Shown here piece by piece: positions 25,441 through 33,460 of a DNA stretch of 64,000 nucleotides. How positions within the stretch are numbered: position 1 is the first letter of the stretch; each line of letters opens with the position of its first letter. The DNA comes from Prado023 sp963798745 (GTDB lineage: Bacteria > Actinomycetota > Actinomycetes > S36-B12 > CAIYMF01), in the NCBI GenBank assembly GCA_963798745.1, contig CAWCUF010000001.1, positions 62,001 to 126,000 on the forward strand. The letters run 5' to 3'. The notes beneath the pieces are model-generated. The model ran no database searches, was not told where the DNA came from, and saw only the letters and a list, made by a program, of their open reading frames with translations. Position numbers and translations under genes: made by a program.

Positions 25441-25997
25441 CGCCCGGCCCCTGCGCCGACCGGCCCGCGCCGGGGCTGGGCCACCGGGGGTGGGCGATGC
25501 AGGAGCCGGAACGCCAGCCCCGCAAGGACGACGGCGACGCTGGCCAGGGCGACAGCCCGGACCAGGACCGCGTCCGTGCCCACGAGCAGGCCGTGACCCA
25601 CCGCCAGCGCCCACAGCGGGTAGGCCAGCAGGTGGGCGCGGCGCCAGAGCCTCGGGGAGCGCATCCTGGTGGCGGTGCTGATCACAACCACGATCAGCAG
25701 GTCCATGGCCAACGCACCGAGGGCCACCCCCCAGCGATGCCAGCCGGCCACACCGGGCAGCAGTGCCGCCGGCCAGTCGAGCGCGATCCATCTGTCGAGC
25801 ACGGCCAGAACGACGTGCCCGGCAATCAGCAGCGTGCCGGCTACCGAGGCCGCCCGGTGCATGCTGATGCTCGTCAGCCGAGGGCCCGGTCGCAACCGCG
25901 GACCGATGATGCCGAGCAGGACCGACACTGTCAGCAGGCCCACGGCCACCAGGCCGCTGGAGCGCATGACGAACCAGGTCCACGGGATGTCGCTCAC
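25437..25997 (-). CDS. Ferric-reductase-like transmembrane protein
   Basis: This 186-residue protein has about five membrane helices. Histidines suited to haem ligation lie in ISMHRAASVAGTLLIAGHVVL, GWHRWGVALGAL and RAHLLAYPLWALAVGHGLL, the layout of the ferric reductase-like/YedZ membrane domain. It lacks the soluble FAD/NADPH domain, so electrons must come from a partner, probably the NuoF-like/ferredoxin pair. The GTG has GGAGG upstream and overlaps the ApbE stop (GTGA). The role, inferred, is carrying electrons across the membrane. Confidence 0.82.
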   Translation of the reverse strand: MSDIPWTWFVMRSSGLVAVGLLTVSVLLGIIGPRLRPGPRLTSISMHRAASVAGTLLIAGHVVLAVLDRWIALDWPAALLPGVAGWHRWGVALGALAMDLLIVVVISTATRMRSPRLWRRAHLLAYPLWALAVGHGLLVGTDAVLVRAVALASVAVVLAGLAFRLLHRPPPVAQPRRGPVGAGAGR

Positions 25998-26920
25998 GCC
26001 GCCTCCTGCGTCCCGGGCCACTGGCCCACGGTGCGTGCGGTTGCCCGGCCCGCGCCGGACCACGCGGTGAACAACCCATGCAGGCCGCGCTCGGCGAACC
26101 ATCCCGGCGCCTGCCTGTCGAGCAGCATCCCGGCCGTGGCGGCCACGTTCGCGGCCGTGGCGCTGGCAGCCAGGGCGGACACCGCCCACCAGCCGGTGTC
26201 GGCGCTGCGGCCGGTACGCGGATCGATGAGGTGGTGCGCCGGCCCTGAGGTGGTCAACCACCGGCGCCGACCCTGGCCACTGGTCGCCAGGCCCGCATCG
26301 GTGACCTCCAGCTGCCGTTCGGGCAGCCCGGGGACCTCATGGTCGGCGCTGACGACCCAGCCGGGAGCGCGTGCGATGACCCGCAGGTCACCGCCCATGG
26401 TGGCCACCACGTCCATCCCGAGCTCGTCGGAGATCCGCTCGGCCACCTCGTCGGCGAGCCACGCCTTGGCCGTGGCGCCGAGATCCATGGCGACCCCGTG
26501 AGGGATCCGCATCCGAGTACGGGTCACCTCGACCTCGCGCCACCGACCCAGCTCGGCGGACACGTCGATGAGGGGGTCGAAGATCCCGACCTCGCCGCAC
26601 GCCCACGTCCGATACCCCGCAGCATCCACCTGACGCCCGAGGCACGGGTCGACCAGCCCCTCGGTGGTGTCAGCGGCGGCCAGGGCGACTTCGACCAGCT
26701 CCGCGAGCAGGGCACTGACCGGGACCCACCGACCGGCGTCGCGGTTGACGGCCGAGAGCTCCGAGTCCGGGCGGAAGCGGCTGGCCGCACGTTCGAGCCG
26801 GTCGACCTCGTGGATCAGGATCTGTTGAGCACGGCGGATCCGGGTCGGGTCGGCCGAGCCCGGCAGGGTCACGCCCAAGGTCGTGCGCCAGCGCTGCTGC
26901 GTGATCTCGACTGTGCTCAT
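25994..26920 (-). CDS. ApbE-family FAD:protein FMN transferase
   Basis: ApbE proteins attach FMN covalently to a Ser/Thr of extracytoplasmic or membrane electron-transfer proteins. The 308-residue sequence has SRFRPDSELSAVNRDAG, GLVDPCLGRQVDAAGY, the Mg/FAD region VAMDLGATAKAWLADEV, TMGGDLRV and HHLIDPRTGRSADTGWWAV. No signal peptide is visible, as in other cytoplasmic actinobacterial members. It is embedded in the ferredoxin/NuoF-like/ferric reductase-like operon, but no FMN-binding-domain target is encoded nearby. Confidence 0.93.
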   Translation of the reverse strand: MSTVEITQQRWRTTLGVTLPGSADPTRIRRAQQILIHEVDRLERAASRFRPDSELSAVNRDAGRWVPVSALLAELVEVALAAADTTEGLVDPCLGRQVDAAGYRTWACGEVGIFDPLIDVSAELGRWREVEVTRTRMRIPHGVAMDLGATAKAWLADEVAERISDELGMDVVATMGGDLRVIARAPGWVVSADHEVPGLPERQLEVTDAGLATSGQGRRRWLTTSGPAHHLIDPRTGRSADTGWWAVSALAASATAANVAATAGMLLDRQAPGWFAERGLHGLFTAWSGAGRATARTVGQWPGTQEAA

Positions 26921-27351
26921 GAAGTCTTCGACTTGGCCTTGGGGGCGCTCGGAGCCGCGGGACGCGGGGCCGGCGCCGGCGCGACCACCTTTCGCGAGGG
27001 CTTGGGGGCCGGCGCCGAGCGCGCGGGCTGGCGTGCGGTCGCGCCGGCCTGGGGGGCCGGGGCAGGCGTCGTGGGAACGCGGACGTAGACCTTGCGGTGG
27101 ACCTCCACAGGCTCTGGGGTCACGTGCCGCTCCTCGATGCGCGTGATCACGACGGGCCTGGGGTCGGTCAGGTCGCTCTTGGGCACGGCCAGCGCCGCGG
27201 CCACCGCCTCATGGGCCTGCCCCCGCGACCACTGCGCTGACAGCTCCGCGGAGAGGGCGCCCACGCTGGCCCCCGCCCCCAGGACGAGCGCGCTGCTGCT
27301 GACGACGGCCACACTGCGCGGGACGGATCGTTTCCGAGTCATGTCCCCCAT
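26917..27351 (-). CDS. Small exported or anchored protein with Pro/Ala/Lys-rich tail
   Basis: This is an unrecognised 144-residue protein. A basic N terminus (TRKRSVPRS) and hydrophobic VAVVSSSALVLGAGASVGAL suggest a signal or anchor. The middle (VVITRIEERHVTPEPVEVHR) is followed by a low-complexity tail with many PAPAP and K residues. It is the first gene of the electron-transfer operon, overlapping apbE by four bases. It could be a surface spacer, or even a substrate of ApbE, though no canonical flavinylation motif was seen. An ATG nine bases downstream is an alternative start. Confidence 0.6.
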   Translation of the reverse strand: MGDMTRKRSVPRSVAVVSSSALVLGAGASVGALSAELSAQWSRGQAHEAVAAALAVPKSDLTDPRPVVITRIEERHVTPEPVEVHRKVYVRVPTTPAPAPQAGATARQPARSAPAPKPSRKVVAPAPAPRPAAPSAPKAKSKTS

Positions 27352-27388
27352 GGTCCGGCGAAGTCCGGCAAGGCATCAGGACGGCCCA

Positions 27389-27429
27389 TGTCAAGGCTGT
27401 GTCAAGAGATGGGGACCGGGATCTTGACG
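27389..27429. promoter_or_regulatory. Candidate OmpR-type operator between divergent exported-protein genes
   Basis: TGTCAAG occurs at 27389-27395 and 27400-27406, exactly 11 bases apart on one helix face, with an inverted CTTGACG at 27423-27429. Direct repeats of about 10-11 bp are the typical site of OmpR-family dimers. The response regulator gene is at the end of the operon starting here. Read on the minus strand the repeats contain TTGACA, a possible -35. Confidence 0.45.
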
Positions 27430-27500
27430 TAGTGATGGACCCCGGGCAACGCTCAGACCGACAGAATGGGGCAGAGCCAGCAACCACGAGGGGGCCTCGG

Positions 27501-27935
27501 ATGCGCACGATGATCGGATGGATGGCGGCGCTGTTCGCCAGCGCCCTGCTTGGCGCGGCGGTCTACCAGACCGTCCTGAGCAAGCCGTTGCCGGACATCG
27601 TTCCGGCAGCAAGCGTGGAAACAGTGTCCGCGGCTCCCAGGCCCACCCCCACCGAGTACCGCACGGAGATCCGCACCGTGGTGGAACCCACGCCCACCGT
27701 CACGATCGAGGATCAGGTGCTCCTCACCGAGCAGGCCGTCCCGGTCGCCGCGCAGGAGACCGCCGCTGCGGCGGCTACGCGTACGCGGACCCCCGGGGCC
27801 ACGCCTCGCGCCACCGCCGACCGTCAGGAGTCCCCATCGGCCACGCGGACCGAGGATTCCGACGACGACGAGGATGACCACGACGAGGATGACCACCCCG
27901 AGTCTGACGAGCCTGACGAGCCCGGCGAGGACTGA
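27501..27935 (+). CDS. Small anchored protein with acidic Asp/Glu/His tail
   Basis: This is an unrecognised 144-residue protein. The N terminus MIGWMAALFASALLGAAVYQTVL is a likely uncleaved signal anchor. A Pro/Thr-rich spacer follows, and the last 30 residues are almost all acidic with His (DSDDDEDDHDEDDHPES), which could bind metal cations. The ATG is preceded by GGGGG. It is divergent from the electron-transfer operon and shares its intergenic operator region, so the two may be co-regulated. Confidence 0.65.
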   Translation: MRTMIGWMAALFASALLGAAVYQTVLSKPLPDIVPAASVETVSAAPRPTPTEYRTEIRTVVEPTPTVTIEDQVLLTEQAVPVAAQETAAAAATRTRTPGATPRATADRQESPSATRTEDSDDDEDDHDEDDHPESDEPDEPGED

Positions 27936-27957
27936 GTCCCAGAACAGGCGGGGACGA

Positions 27958-29799
27958 TCACCTCGGCCCGCAGGGGCCGGCCTCGGGCTCGCGGTCTCTC
28001 GCACCGCGGGCAGCGGCCCGTAGTTCCTCGAGGTCCGGAGCTGGGACGACGATGTCCATGGTGTGGTCGTCGTCGGGGTCGGGGGCTGACCCCGCCACGG
28101 CCCGCGGGTGGGGCTCGGCTCCCACGTCTGGATCGGGGCCGAGATCGACCTCGGGATCGACCTCGTCGATGGGCTCGCCCGGCTCCTCGTGACGGCCCGC
28201 GGGGCCGGCCCCAGCGGTCACCGCGTGCCGGGTGGCATAGTCAGACTCGCGGGACTCGTCGGGCTCCGCGTACTCCTCGGAGTTCTCGGGCTGCTCGGGC
28301 TGCTCGGGCTGCTCGGGCTCGTCGGGCTCCTCGGCACCTTGCGGCAGGTCCGCACTCGACGTGATCGGTGCCGCGTACTCCTGGCTGCTCAGCGTTGTGG
28401 GCGCCTTCGACCCGGTGTGGCCCGGGATGCTCAGCGGGATGGACCGCGCGCGGCGTTGCGGGCGTACCGTCCCAGCAGGAGTCGCGGCGTCGTGCGCGGC
28501 ACCCTCGGAGGACTCGCGCCAGGACGAATCGGGGACTCCGGCTGGGTCCCCGCCCTCCACGGTGTCGACCAGCGGCGTGCGGTGCGCCCGCTGCGCGTGC
28601 GCGGCTGCCTGCTCTGCTCGGTGCAGCTGCCAGGACAGCACGGCCAGTTGGAGTCCGGCATCGGCCAAGAAGCCCAGGACGACCAGCCCCGCTGCGGCAG
28701 CCGCCACGGGCAGGGCTTGAGGTCCCACCGACTCCAGTCGGCCGCCGCCCAGGGACCCTGAGGCCACCGCGGCCAGCGCCGCGACCAGCGCCCCGACCAC
28801 GCCAGCCAGGCCGACCGCGGAGCGCAGCGAACCGGCCAGCGTCGGCAGGTCGCGGCCCCAGCGGATCCGTCCCGCGAGCCCCCCGAGGGCCACGGGCAGC
28901 ACCAGCAGGACCGGCGCCCAGCTGGGCATCGAGGCGGGTACGGCCGCCAGCACAGGCAACGCGGGCAGCGTGTCGACCTGCCCACCGAAGGCGCTCAGGC
29001 CGCTGTCCGCAGTGATCTGGAAGCCGGGGCCGACGGCCACGGACAGGCCCCAGACCGCCAGGGTGGGCAGGCAGAGCACTCCCAGCAGGGTCAGCACCGC
29101 TTCGCCGAGCACGCCCGCGCCGAGGTCGGCCAGCGTGCTGGCGGCCTGGCCGGCGTGCCGGATGAGGCTGAGCGTGACCAGCGCGGAGCCCACCGCCAGC
29201 AGGCCGATCACAGCGGCCAGCCCACCCAGGAGGGTGTGCCACGCGGCCTGGCTGAGCCTGGACCGGATGCCCTCGACCAGCCCGGCCGCGCCAGCGATCC
29301 CCCACGTGACCCCCGCCAGCGCAACGGCTGCGGTCCAGAACAGGGCATCCACGGGGCTGGCCCCGGAGCCGCCCGCGCTGGACAACCACGCGATCCCGAT
29401 GCCACCGGCACCGTAGACCGCCGCCGCCGCCACAACGATTCCCGCAGCCTCGCCGGGTGTCGGATCTGACAGCAGCCGGCCCGCCCACCGGCCGCCCCGA
29501 CGGGCCAGCAGCAGGCCGAGCACGGGGCCGCCGAGCGGGAGCAGCGACAGGGTCCGCCCACCGATCTCCAGGGGCACGAGGTGTGCACCGAGCCAGGTCA
29601 TCCCCGCGGCACGCCATGCCGCGGCTGAGTCGCCGACCGCATCGGGGGACACCGCCCAGGCCAGCATCACCACGCAGGTGACCAGCGCCACCCCCACGAG
29701 CAACGCCCACAGCCCCGCAGCGGCACCCGCGACCAGCGGGCGCCGGGAGGCAACGGGCTCCGCGAGGTCGGGGTCGGACAACTCGGCTTCGTCCACCAT
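27958..29799 (-). CDS. PerM/DUF6350-type integral membrane protein
   Basis: The hydrophobic part has about ten helices (LVAGAAAGLWALLVGVALVTC, LGAHLVPLEIGGRTLSLLPLG, then VVGALVAALAAVASGSLGGG). A 200-residue cytoplasmic tail rich in Glu/Asp/Pro follows, including EPDEPEQPEQPEQPENSEE repeats. The membrane domain and its place after sucCD match the DUF6350 family, whose Mycobacterium tuberculosis member PerM (Rv0955) is linked to cell division. In that species purN follows directly; here purN lies about 24 kb further on. The start was set at the ATG at 29799 and is moderately uncertain. Confidence 0.8.
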   Translation of the reverse strand: MVDEAELSDPDLAEPVASRRPLVAGAAAGLWALLVGVALVTCVVMLAWAVSPDAVGDSAAAWRAAGMTWLGAHLVPLEIGGRTLSLLPLGGPVLGLLLARRGGRWAGRLLSDPTPGEAAGIVVAAAAVYGAGGIGIAWLSSAGGSGASPVDALFWTAAVALAGVTWGIAGAAGLVEGIRSRLSQAAWHTLLGGLAAVIGLLAVGSALVTLSLIRHAGQAASTLADLGAGVLGEAVLTLLGVLCLPTLAVWGLSVAVGPGFQITADSGLSAFGGQVDTLPALPVLAAVPASMPSWAPVLLVLPVALGGLAGRIRWGRDLPTLAGSLRSAVGLAGVVGALVAALAAVASGSLGGGRLESVGPQALPVAAAAAGLVVLGFLADAGLQLAVLSWQLHRAEQAAAHAQRAHRTPLVDTVEGGDPAGVPDSSWRESSEGAAHDAATPAGTVRPQRRARSIPLSIPGHTGSKAPTTLSSQEYAAPITSSADLPQGAEEPDEPEQPEQPEQPENSEEYAEPDESRESDYATRHAVTAGAGPAGRHEEPGEPIDEVDPEVDLGPDPDVGAEPHPRAVAGSAPDPDDDHTMDIVVPAPDLEELRAAARGARDREPEAGPCGPR

Positions 29800-29976
29800 C
29801 ACCCCGGGATTCTCCCCCACCCCCGGCCCACCTGGGCGGCGTGCTCCCGCGTGTCGCTCGCCGGGTGTCGGCCCGGCCAGCCGGGCCGACACGCTGACAG
29901 GCTCCGGCCTACGTGTCCGCGCCGGAGCAGGCCGGGACCTGAGTGGCCGAGGCGTCCAGAGGTCGAGACAGCAGGC

Positions 29977-30858
29977 TCAGCCGCCGAGGATCTCGCGCAT
30001 CAGCCGAGCGGTCTCTGAGGGCGTCTTGCCCACGCGCACGCCGACCGCCTCGAGGGCCTCCTGCTTGGCCAGTGCCGTGCCCGAGGAGCCCGACACGATG
30101 GCCCCCGCGTGCCCCATCGTCTTGCCTTCCGGGGCGGTGAACCCGGCGACGTAGCCGACCACCGGCTTGGTGACATGCTCGGCGATGAACGCAGCCGCGC
30201 GCTCCTCGGCGTCCCCACCGATCTCGCCGATCATGACGATCGCCTCGGTCTGCGGGTCCGCCTCGAACGCGGCCAGGGCGTCGATGTGCGTCGTGCCGAT
30301 GATCGGGTCCCCGCCGATGCCGATCGCAGTCGAGAAGCCCAGATCGCGCAGCTCGTACATCATCTGGTAGGTCAGCGTGCCGGACTTGCTGACCAGCCCG
30401 ATCGGGCCGGCCCCGGCGATGCTGGCCGGGATGATGCCCGCGTTGCTCTGCCCGGGCGAGATGATGCCGGGGCAGTTGGGCCCGATGATCCGGGTGGTGC
30501 CCCGATCGGTCGCATCCTGGAAGAACGCCGCGGTGTCGTGCACCGGCACGCCCTCGGTGATCACCACCACCAGCGGCATCCCGGCGTCGATCGCCTCGGT
30601 GACCGCACCCTTGGTGCCGGCCGGCGGCACGAACACCACCGAGACGTTGGCCCCGGTCTGCGCCATCGCGTCGGCGACCGTGCCGAACACGGGCAGCTCG
30701 GCGTCGGGGAAGGTCACGGTCTGGCCGGCCTTCTTCGGGTTCACCCCGCCGACGATGTTAGCGCCGGCGGCCAGCATCAGCGTCGTGTGCTTCATGCCCT
30801 CCGAACCGGTCATGCCCTGCACGATGAGCTTGGAGGCTCCATCGAGGAAGATCGCCAT
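29977..30858 (-). CDS. sucD: SucD, succinyl-CoA synthetase alpha subunit
   Basis: This is the TCA-cycle enzyme subunit that binds CoA and carries the phosphohistidine. In the 293-residue sequence the CoA site is VQGMTGSEGMKHT near the N terminus, IGPNCPGIISPGQ lies at about 122, and the active-site His is in MGHAGAIVSGSSGTA at about 250. It is nine bases downstream of sucC and co-transcribed. Confidence 0.98.
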   Translation of the reverse strand: MAIFLDGASKLIVQGMTGSEGMKHTTLMLAAGANIVGGVNPKKAGQTVTFPDAELPVFGTVADAMAQTGANVSVVFVPPAGTKGAVTEAIDAGMPLVVVITEGVPVHDTAAFFQDATDRGTTRIIGPNCPGIISPGQSNAGIIPASIAGAGPIGLVSKSGTLTYQMMYELRDLGFSTAIGIGGDPIIGTTHIDALAAFEADPQTEAIVMIGEIGGDAEERAAAFIAEHVTKPVVGYVAGFTAPEGKTMGHAGAIVSGSSGTALAKQEALEAVGVRVGKTPSETARLMREILGG

Positions 30859-30867
30859 GTCCCTGCC

Positions 30868-32046
30868 TCACTTCCCCGCTGCTGCGAGCTCGGCGGCGCG
30901 ACGCGCGGCCTCGTCCATCGTCTCGACCATCTCCACGCCGGGGATGGCGGCCTCGGCCAGGATCGCCCGGCCCTCGTCTGCCCGGTTGCCATCGATCCGG
31001 CACACGAGCGGCTTGTCGACCGGCTTGCCCGCGTCGGCGAGCATCTTCAGCGCGAACTTGATGCCGTTGGCCACCTCCACGCAGGACGTGATCCCGCCGA
31101 AGACGTTGACGAACACCGACTTGACCGACGGGTCGGTGAGCACGATGTCCAGCCCGTTGCTCATCACCTCCGCGCTGGCGCCGCCGCCGATGTCCAGGAA
31201 GTTCGCCGGGCGGACGCCGCCGAACTCCTCACCGGCGTAGGCCACGACGTCCAACGTGGACATGACCAGGCCGGCGCCGTTGCCGATGATGCCGACCTCG
31301 CCGTCGAGCTTCACGTAGTTCAGGTCGAAGGACTTGGCGCGCAGCTCGATCGGGTCCGAGGCGGCGGTGTCGACCAGGTCGGCGTGCGAGGCGTGCCGGA
31401 AGTGCGCGTTCTCGTCCAGGGAGACCTTGCCGTCCAGGGCCAGCACCCGCCCGTCGGTGGTCTTGACCAGGGGATTGACCTCCACCAGGGTGGCGTCCTC
31501 CTTGATCAGCACGTCCCAGAGCGTCACCAGCACGTGGGCCACGTCATCGGCCACGTCGGCGGGGAACTTCGCGGCCTCGACGATCTCGCGCGCCTTCGCC
31601 GGCGGGCAGCCCTCCAGCGCGTCGACGCGGATCATCGCCAGGGCCTCGGGGTTCTCGACCGCGACCTGCTCGATCTCCACGCCGCCCTCGACGCTGGCCA
31701 TGGCCAGGAACGTGCGGTTGGCCCGGTCGAGCAGGAACGAGACGTAGTACTCCTCGGCGATCTCAGCGGCCTCGGTGACCAGGACCTTGTGCACGGTGTG
31801 GCCCTTGATGTCCATCCCGAGGATGTCGGCCGCGCGCGCGCTGGCCTCGTCCTCACCGTCGGCGAGCTTCACGCCGCCGGCCTTGCCGCGCCCGCCGACC
31901 TTCACCTGAGCCTTGACCACCACGGTGCCCCCGATCCGGCGGGCGGCCAGCCGGGCGGCGTCAGGGGTCGCGCAGACCGCACCCGGAACGACCGGCACTC
32001 CATGCTTTCCGAACAGGTGCTTTGCCTGGTACTCGTACAGATCCAC
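30868..32046 (-). CDS. sucC: SucC, succinyl-CoA synthetase beta subunit
   Basis: This ATP-grasp subunit forms the succinate and nucleotide sites. In 392 residues it begins MDLYEYQAKHLFGKHGVPV, has VVKAQVKVGGRGKAGGVKLA near 45, and INVFGGITSC-like VNVFGGITSCVEVANGI near 320. The GTG start has GGAGGAG upstream. It probably also drains succinyl-CoA from methylmalonyl-CoA, since a mutase B12 subunit gene lies just upstream. Confidence 0.98.
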   Translation of the reverse strand: MDLYEYQAKHLFGKHGVPVVPGAVCATPDAARLAARRIGGTVVVKAQVKVGGRGKAGGVKLADGEDEASARAADILGMDIKGHTVHKVLVTEAAEIAEEYYVSFLLDRANRTFLAMASVEGGVEIEQVAVENPEALAMIRVDALEGCPPAKAREIVEAAKFPADVADDVAHVLVTLWDVLIKEDATLVEVNPLVKTTDGRVLALDGKVSLDENAHFRHASHADLVDTAASDPIELRAKSFDLNYVKLDGEVGIIGNGAGLVMSTLDVVAYAGEEFGGVRPANFLDIGGGASAEVMSNGLDIVLTDPSVKSVFVNVFGGITSCVEVANGIKFALKMLADAGKPVDKPLVCRIDGNRADEGRAILAEAAIPGVEMVETMDEAARRAAELAAAGK

Positions 32047-32079
32047 GCGGGGCTCCTCCGATGACGACGGGACGCCGCC

Positions 32080-32085
32080 AGACTA
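32080..32085 (-). promoter_or_regulatory. Likely -10 box of the sucCD operon
   Basis: TAGTCT on the minus strand would place transcription initiation near 32073, leaving a leader of about 30 bases that holds the GGAGGAG ribosome site of sucC. Confidence 0.4.
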
Positions 32086-32150
32086 GCCCGCAGCGTCGCA
32101 CCGCCCACCGGGAGGTCCTGGTTCGCGCGACGAGTGGTGGCGCGTGCGCG

Positions 32151-32564
32151 TCAGGCGGCGTGCGCGACGTTTTGGCGGACCCAGTCGACGATCTCGTCGG
32201 TGCGCGTGCCTGGGGTGAAGACGTGGGCGACGCCCATCTCGGCCAGCTTCGGGATGTCGGCCTCGGGGATGATGCCGCCGCCGAACACAGCGATGTCCGC
32301 AGCCCCCCGCTCGCGCAACTGCTCGAGGACGGCCTGGAACAGGGTCATGTGCGCCCCGGACAGGATGCTCAGGCCGATCCCGTCGGCGTCCTCGGCGATG
32401 GCCGTGGCCACGATCTGCTCGGGTGTCTGGTGCAGGCCGGTGTAGATGACCTCGATGCCGGCGTCACGCAGCGCCCGGGCCACCACCTTGGCCCCGCGGT
32501 CGTGTCCGTCGAGTCCCGGCTTGCCGACGATGACCCTGATGTGCTCGGCCTTGACGCTGTTCAT
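32151..32564 (-). CDS. Methylmalonyl-CoA mutase-type cobalamin-binding subunit
   Basis: This 137-residue free-standing B12-binding domain reads RVIVGKPGLDGHDRGAKVVA with the DxHxxG cobalamin-ligand motif, then GLSILSGAHMTL and VFGGGIIPEADI. It matches the C-terminal domain of methylmalonyl-CoA mutase or the small subunit of related acyl-CoA mutases. No catalytic mutase subunit is in the window, so a partner must be elsewhere. Its position upstream of sucCD suits propionate-to-succinate flux. The ATG follows TACGCT by six bases and is probably leaderless. Confidence 0.92.
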   Translation of the reverse strand: MNSVKAEHIRVIVGKPGLDGHDRGAKVVARALRDAGIEVIYTGLHQTPEQIVATAIAEDADGIGLSILSGAHMTLFQAVLEQLRERGAADIAVFGGGIIPEADIPKLAEMGVAHVFTPGTRTDEIVDWVRQNVAHAA

Positions 32565-32788
32565 GGGGCCAGCGTAGCCCGGCGCCGCCCGGTTTCCGTC
32601 GACGGTCGGTCATCTTGACCCGATCTCGTGAGGTGTGGTTGACGCAGAGCCTCGCAGGGGCCCGCTCGCTGGATCAGGACGGTGCTGACGGTGGGGACTG
32701 CCTCACTGGTCCAGTCGGCGCCACCCCTGAGCTGCCCCCTTCGCGTAGAACTGGCCAAGGGCTTCCCAGCGAGGAGGGCCGAGGGTTG

Positions 32789-33076
32789 TCAGCTGGCGAG
32801 GTGGTGCTCGAGAGCCTCGCGGATCAGGCTCGAGGTGGAGGTGCCCCGCTCGCGGGCCCGGGCCACGAGTCGATCCCTGAGCTCCCGAGGCACCCGGGCT
32901 TTGACCTCCGGGGACCGTGTACCAGGTGCGGTGGGCGAGGGGCGTCCGAGGACCTTGGCCACCGCGTCTTCAGCCAACTGGGCGGCGCCGGCCTCGGTGA
33001 TCCTCTGGCCGTGGGTGTCGCGGACCTCCTCGGCATCCAAGTCGACGTCCGAGCCGAGCACATGCTTGGTGCCCAT
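32789..33076 (-). CDS. Ribbon-helix-helix (CopG-like) antitoxin-type protein
   Basis: In this 95-residue protein the N-terminal half reads SDVDLDAEEVRDTHGQRITE, and the C-terminal ribbon-helix-helix is EVKARVPRELRDRLVARARE and TSTSSLIREALEHHLAS. Such proteins are usually antitoxins or autorepressors. The ATG has a strong GAGGAGGAGGAAG upstream. The usual partner would be an adjacent toxin; upstream sequence is coding-like but broken (see the next entry). It may be an orphan. Confidence 0.75.
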   Translation of the reverse strand: MGTKHVLGSDVDLDAEEVRDTHGQRITEAGAAQLAEDAVAKVLGRPSPTAPGTRSPEVKARVPRELRDRLVARARERGTSTSSLIREALEHHLAS

Positions 33077-33460
33077 CACTTCCTCCTCCTCGGGCCGTGC
33101 GGCAAGACGTGGGGCTCGCTGGTGTCCATCACGTGGAGGGCGCGGCCCCGGCCGATCCGGTGTCGTCACCTCCACGGGCAAACCCGCCAGCGCCTGACCC
33201 AGGTCCGGCGGAGCCCCGCGTGGGCCTCAGTCCTCTCCTCGGGATCTCGGTTCGCATCCGCGGCAGTGATCCCCGTCGCAACCGCGAGGACCCGCAGGGC
33301 CACGGCGACTGCATGCAACCGACCTGTGGCGCCGCGTACTGGATGCCGCACTCCTTCGCATTCGACTGGGCGGGCTCCTGGGGGAGGGTGGCGGCACACC
33401 GCGGCCGGCGGAAGCGTCGAGGTCCGCCCGTGGCCGGGGGTATGCGCTAGCGTTCTGCGG
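33077..33460. other. Gap with possible toxin-gene remnant
   Basis: No intact gene was found. Directly upstream of the RHH gene the minus strand reads PDLGQALAGLPVEVTTPDR in one frame and RGRALHVMDTSEPHVLPHG in another, the latter ending at a TGA that overlaps the RHH start. This could be a decayed toxin reading frame. The rest up to 33447 shows no signal except the leaderless-type -10 TAGCGT at 33448-33453 for the lipase gene. Confidence 0.3.

Noticed and set aside
3813..27957. Integrative element or prophage
   Set aside because: No integrase, transposase, tRNA, phage gene or flanking direct repeat was recognised.
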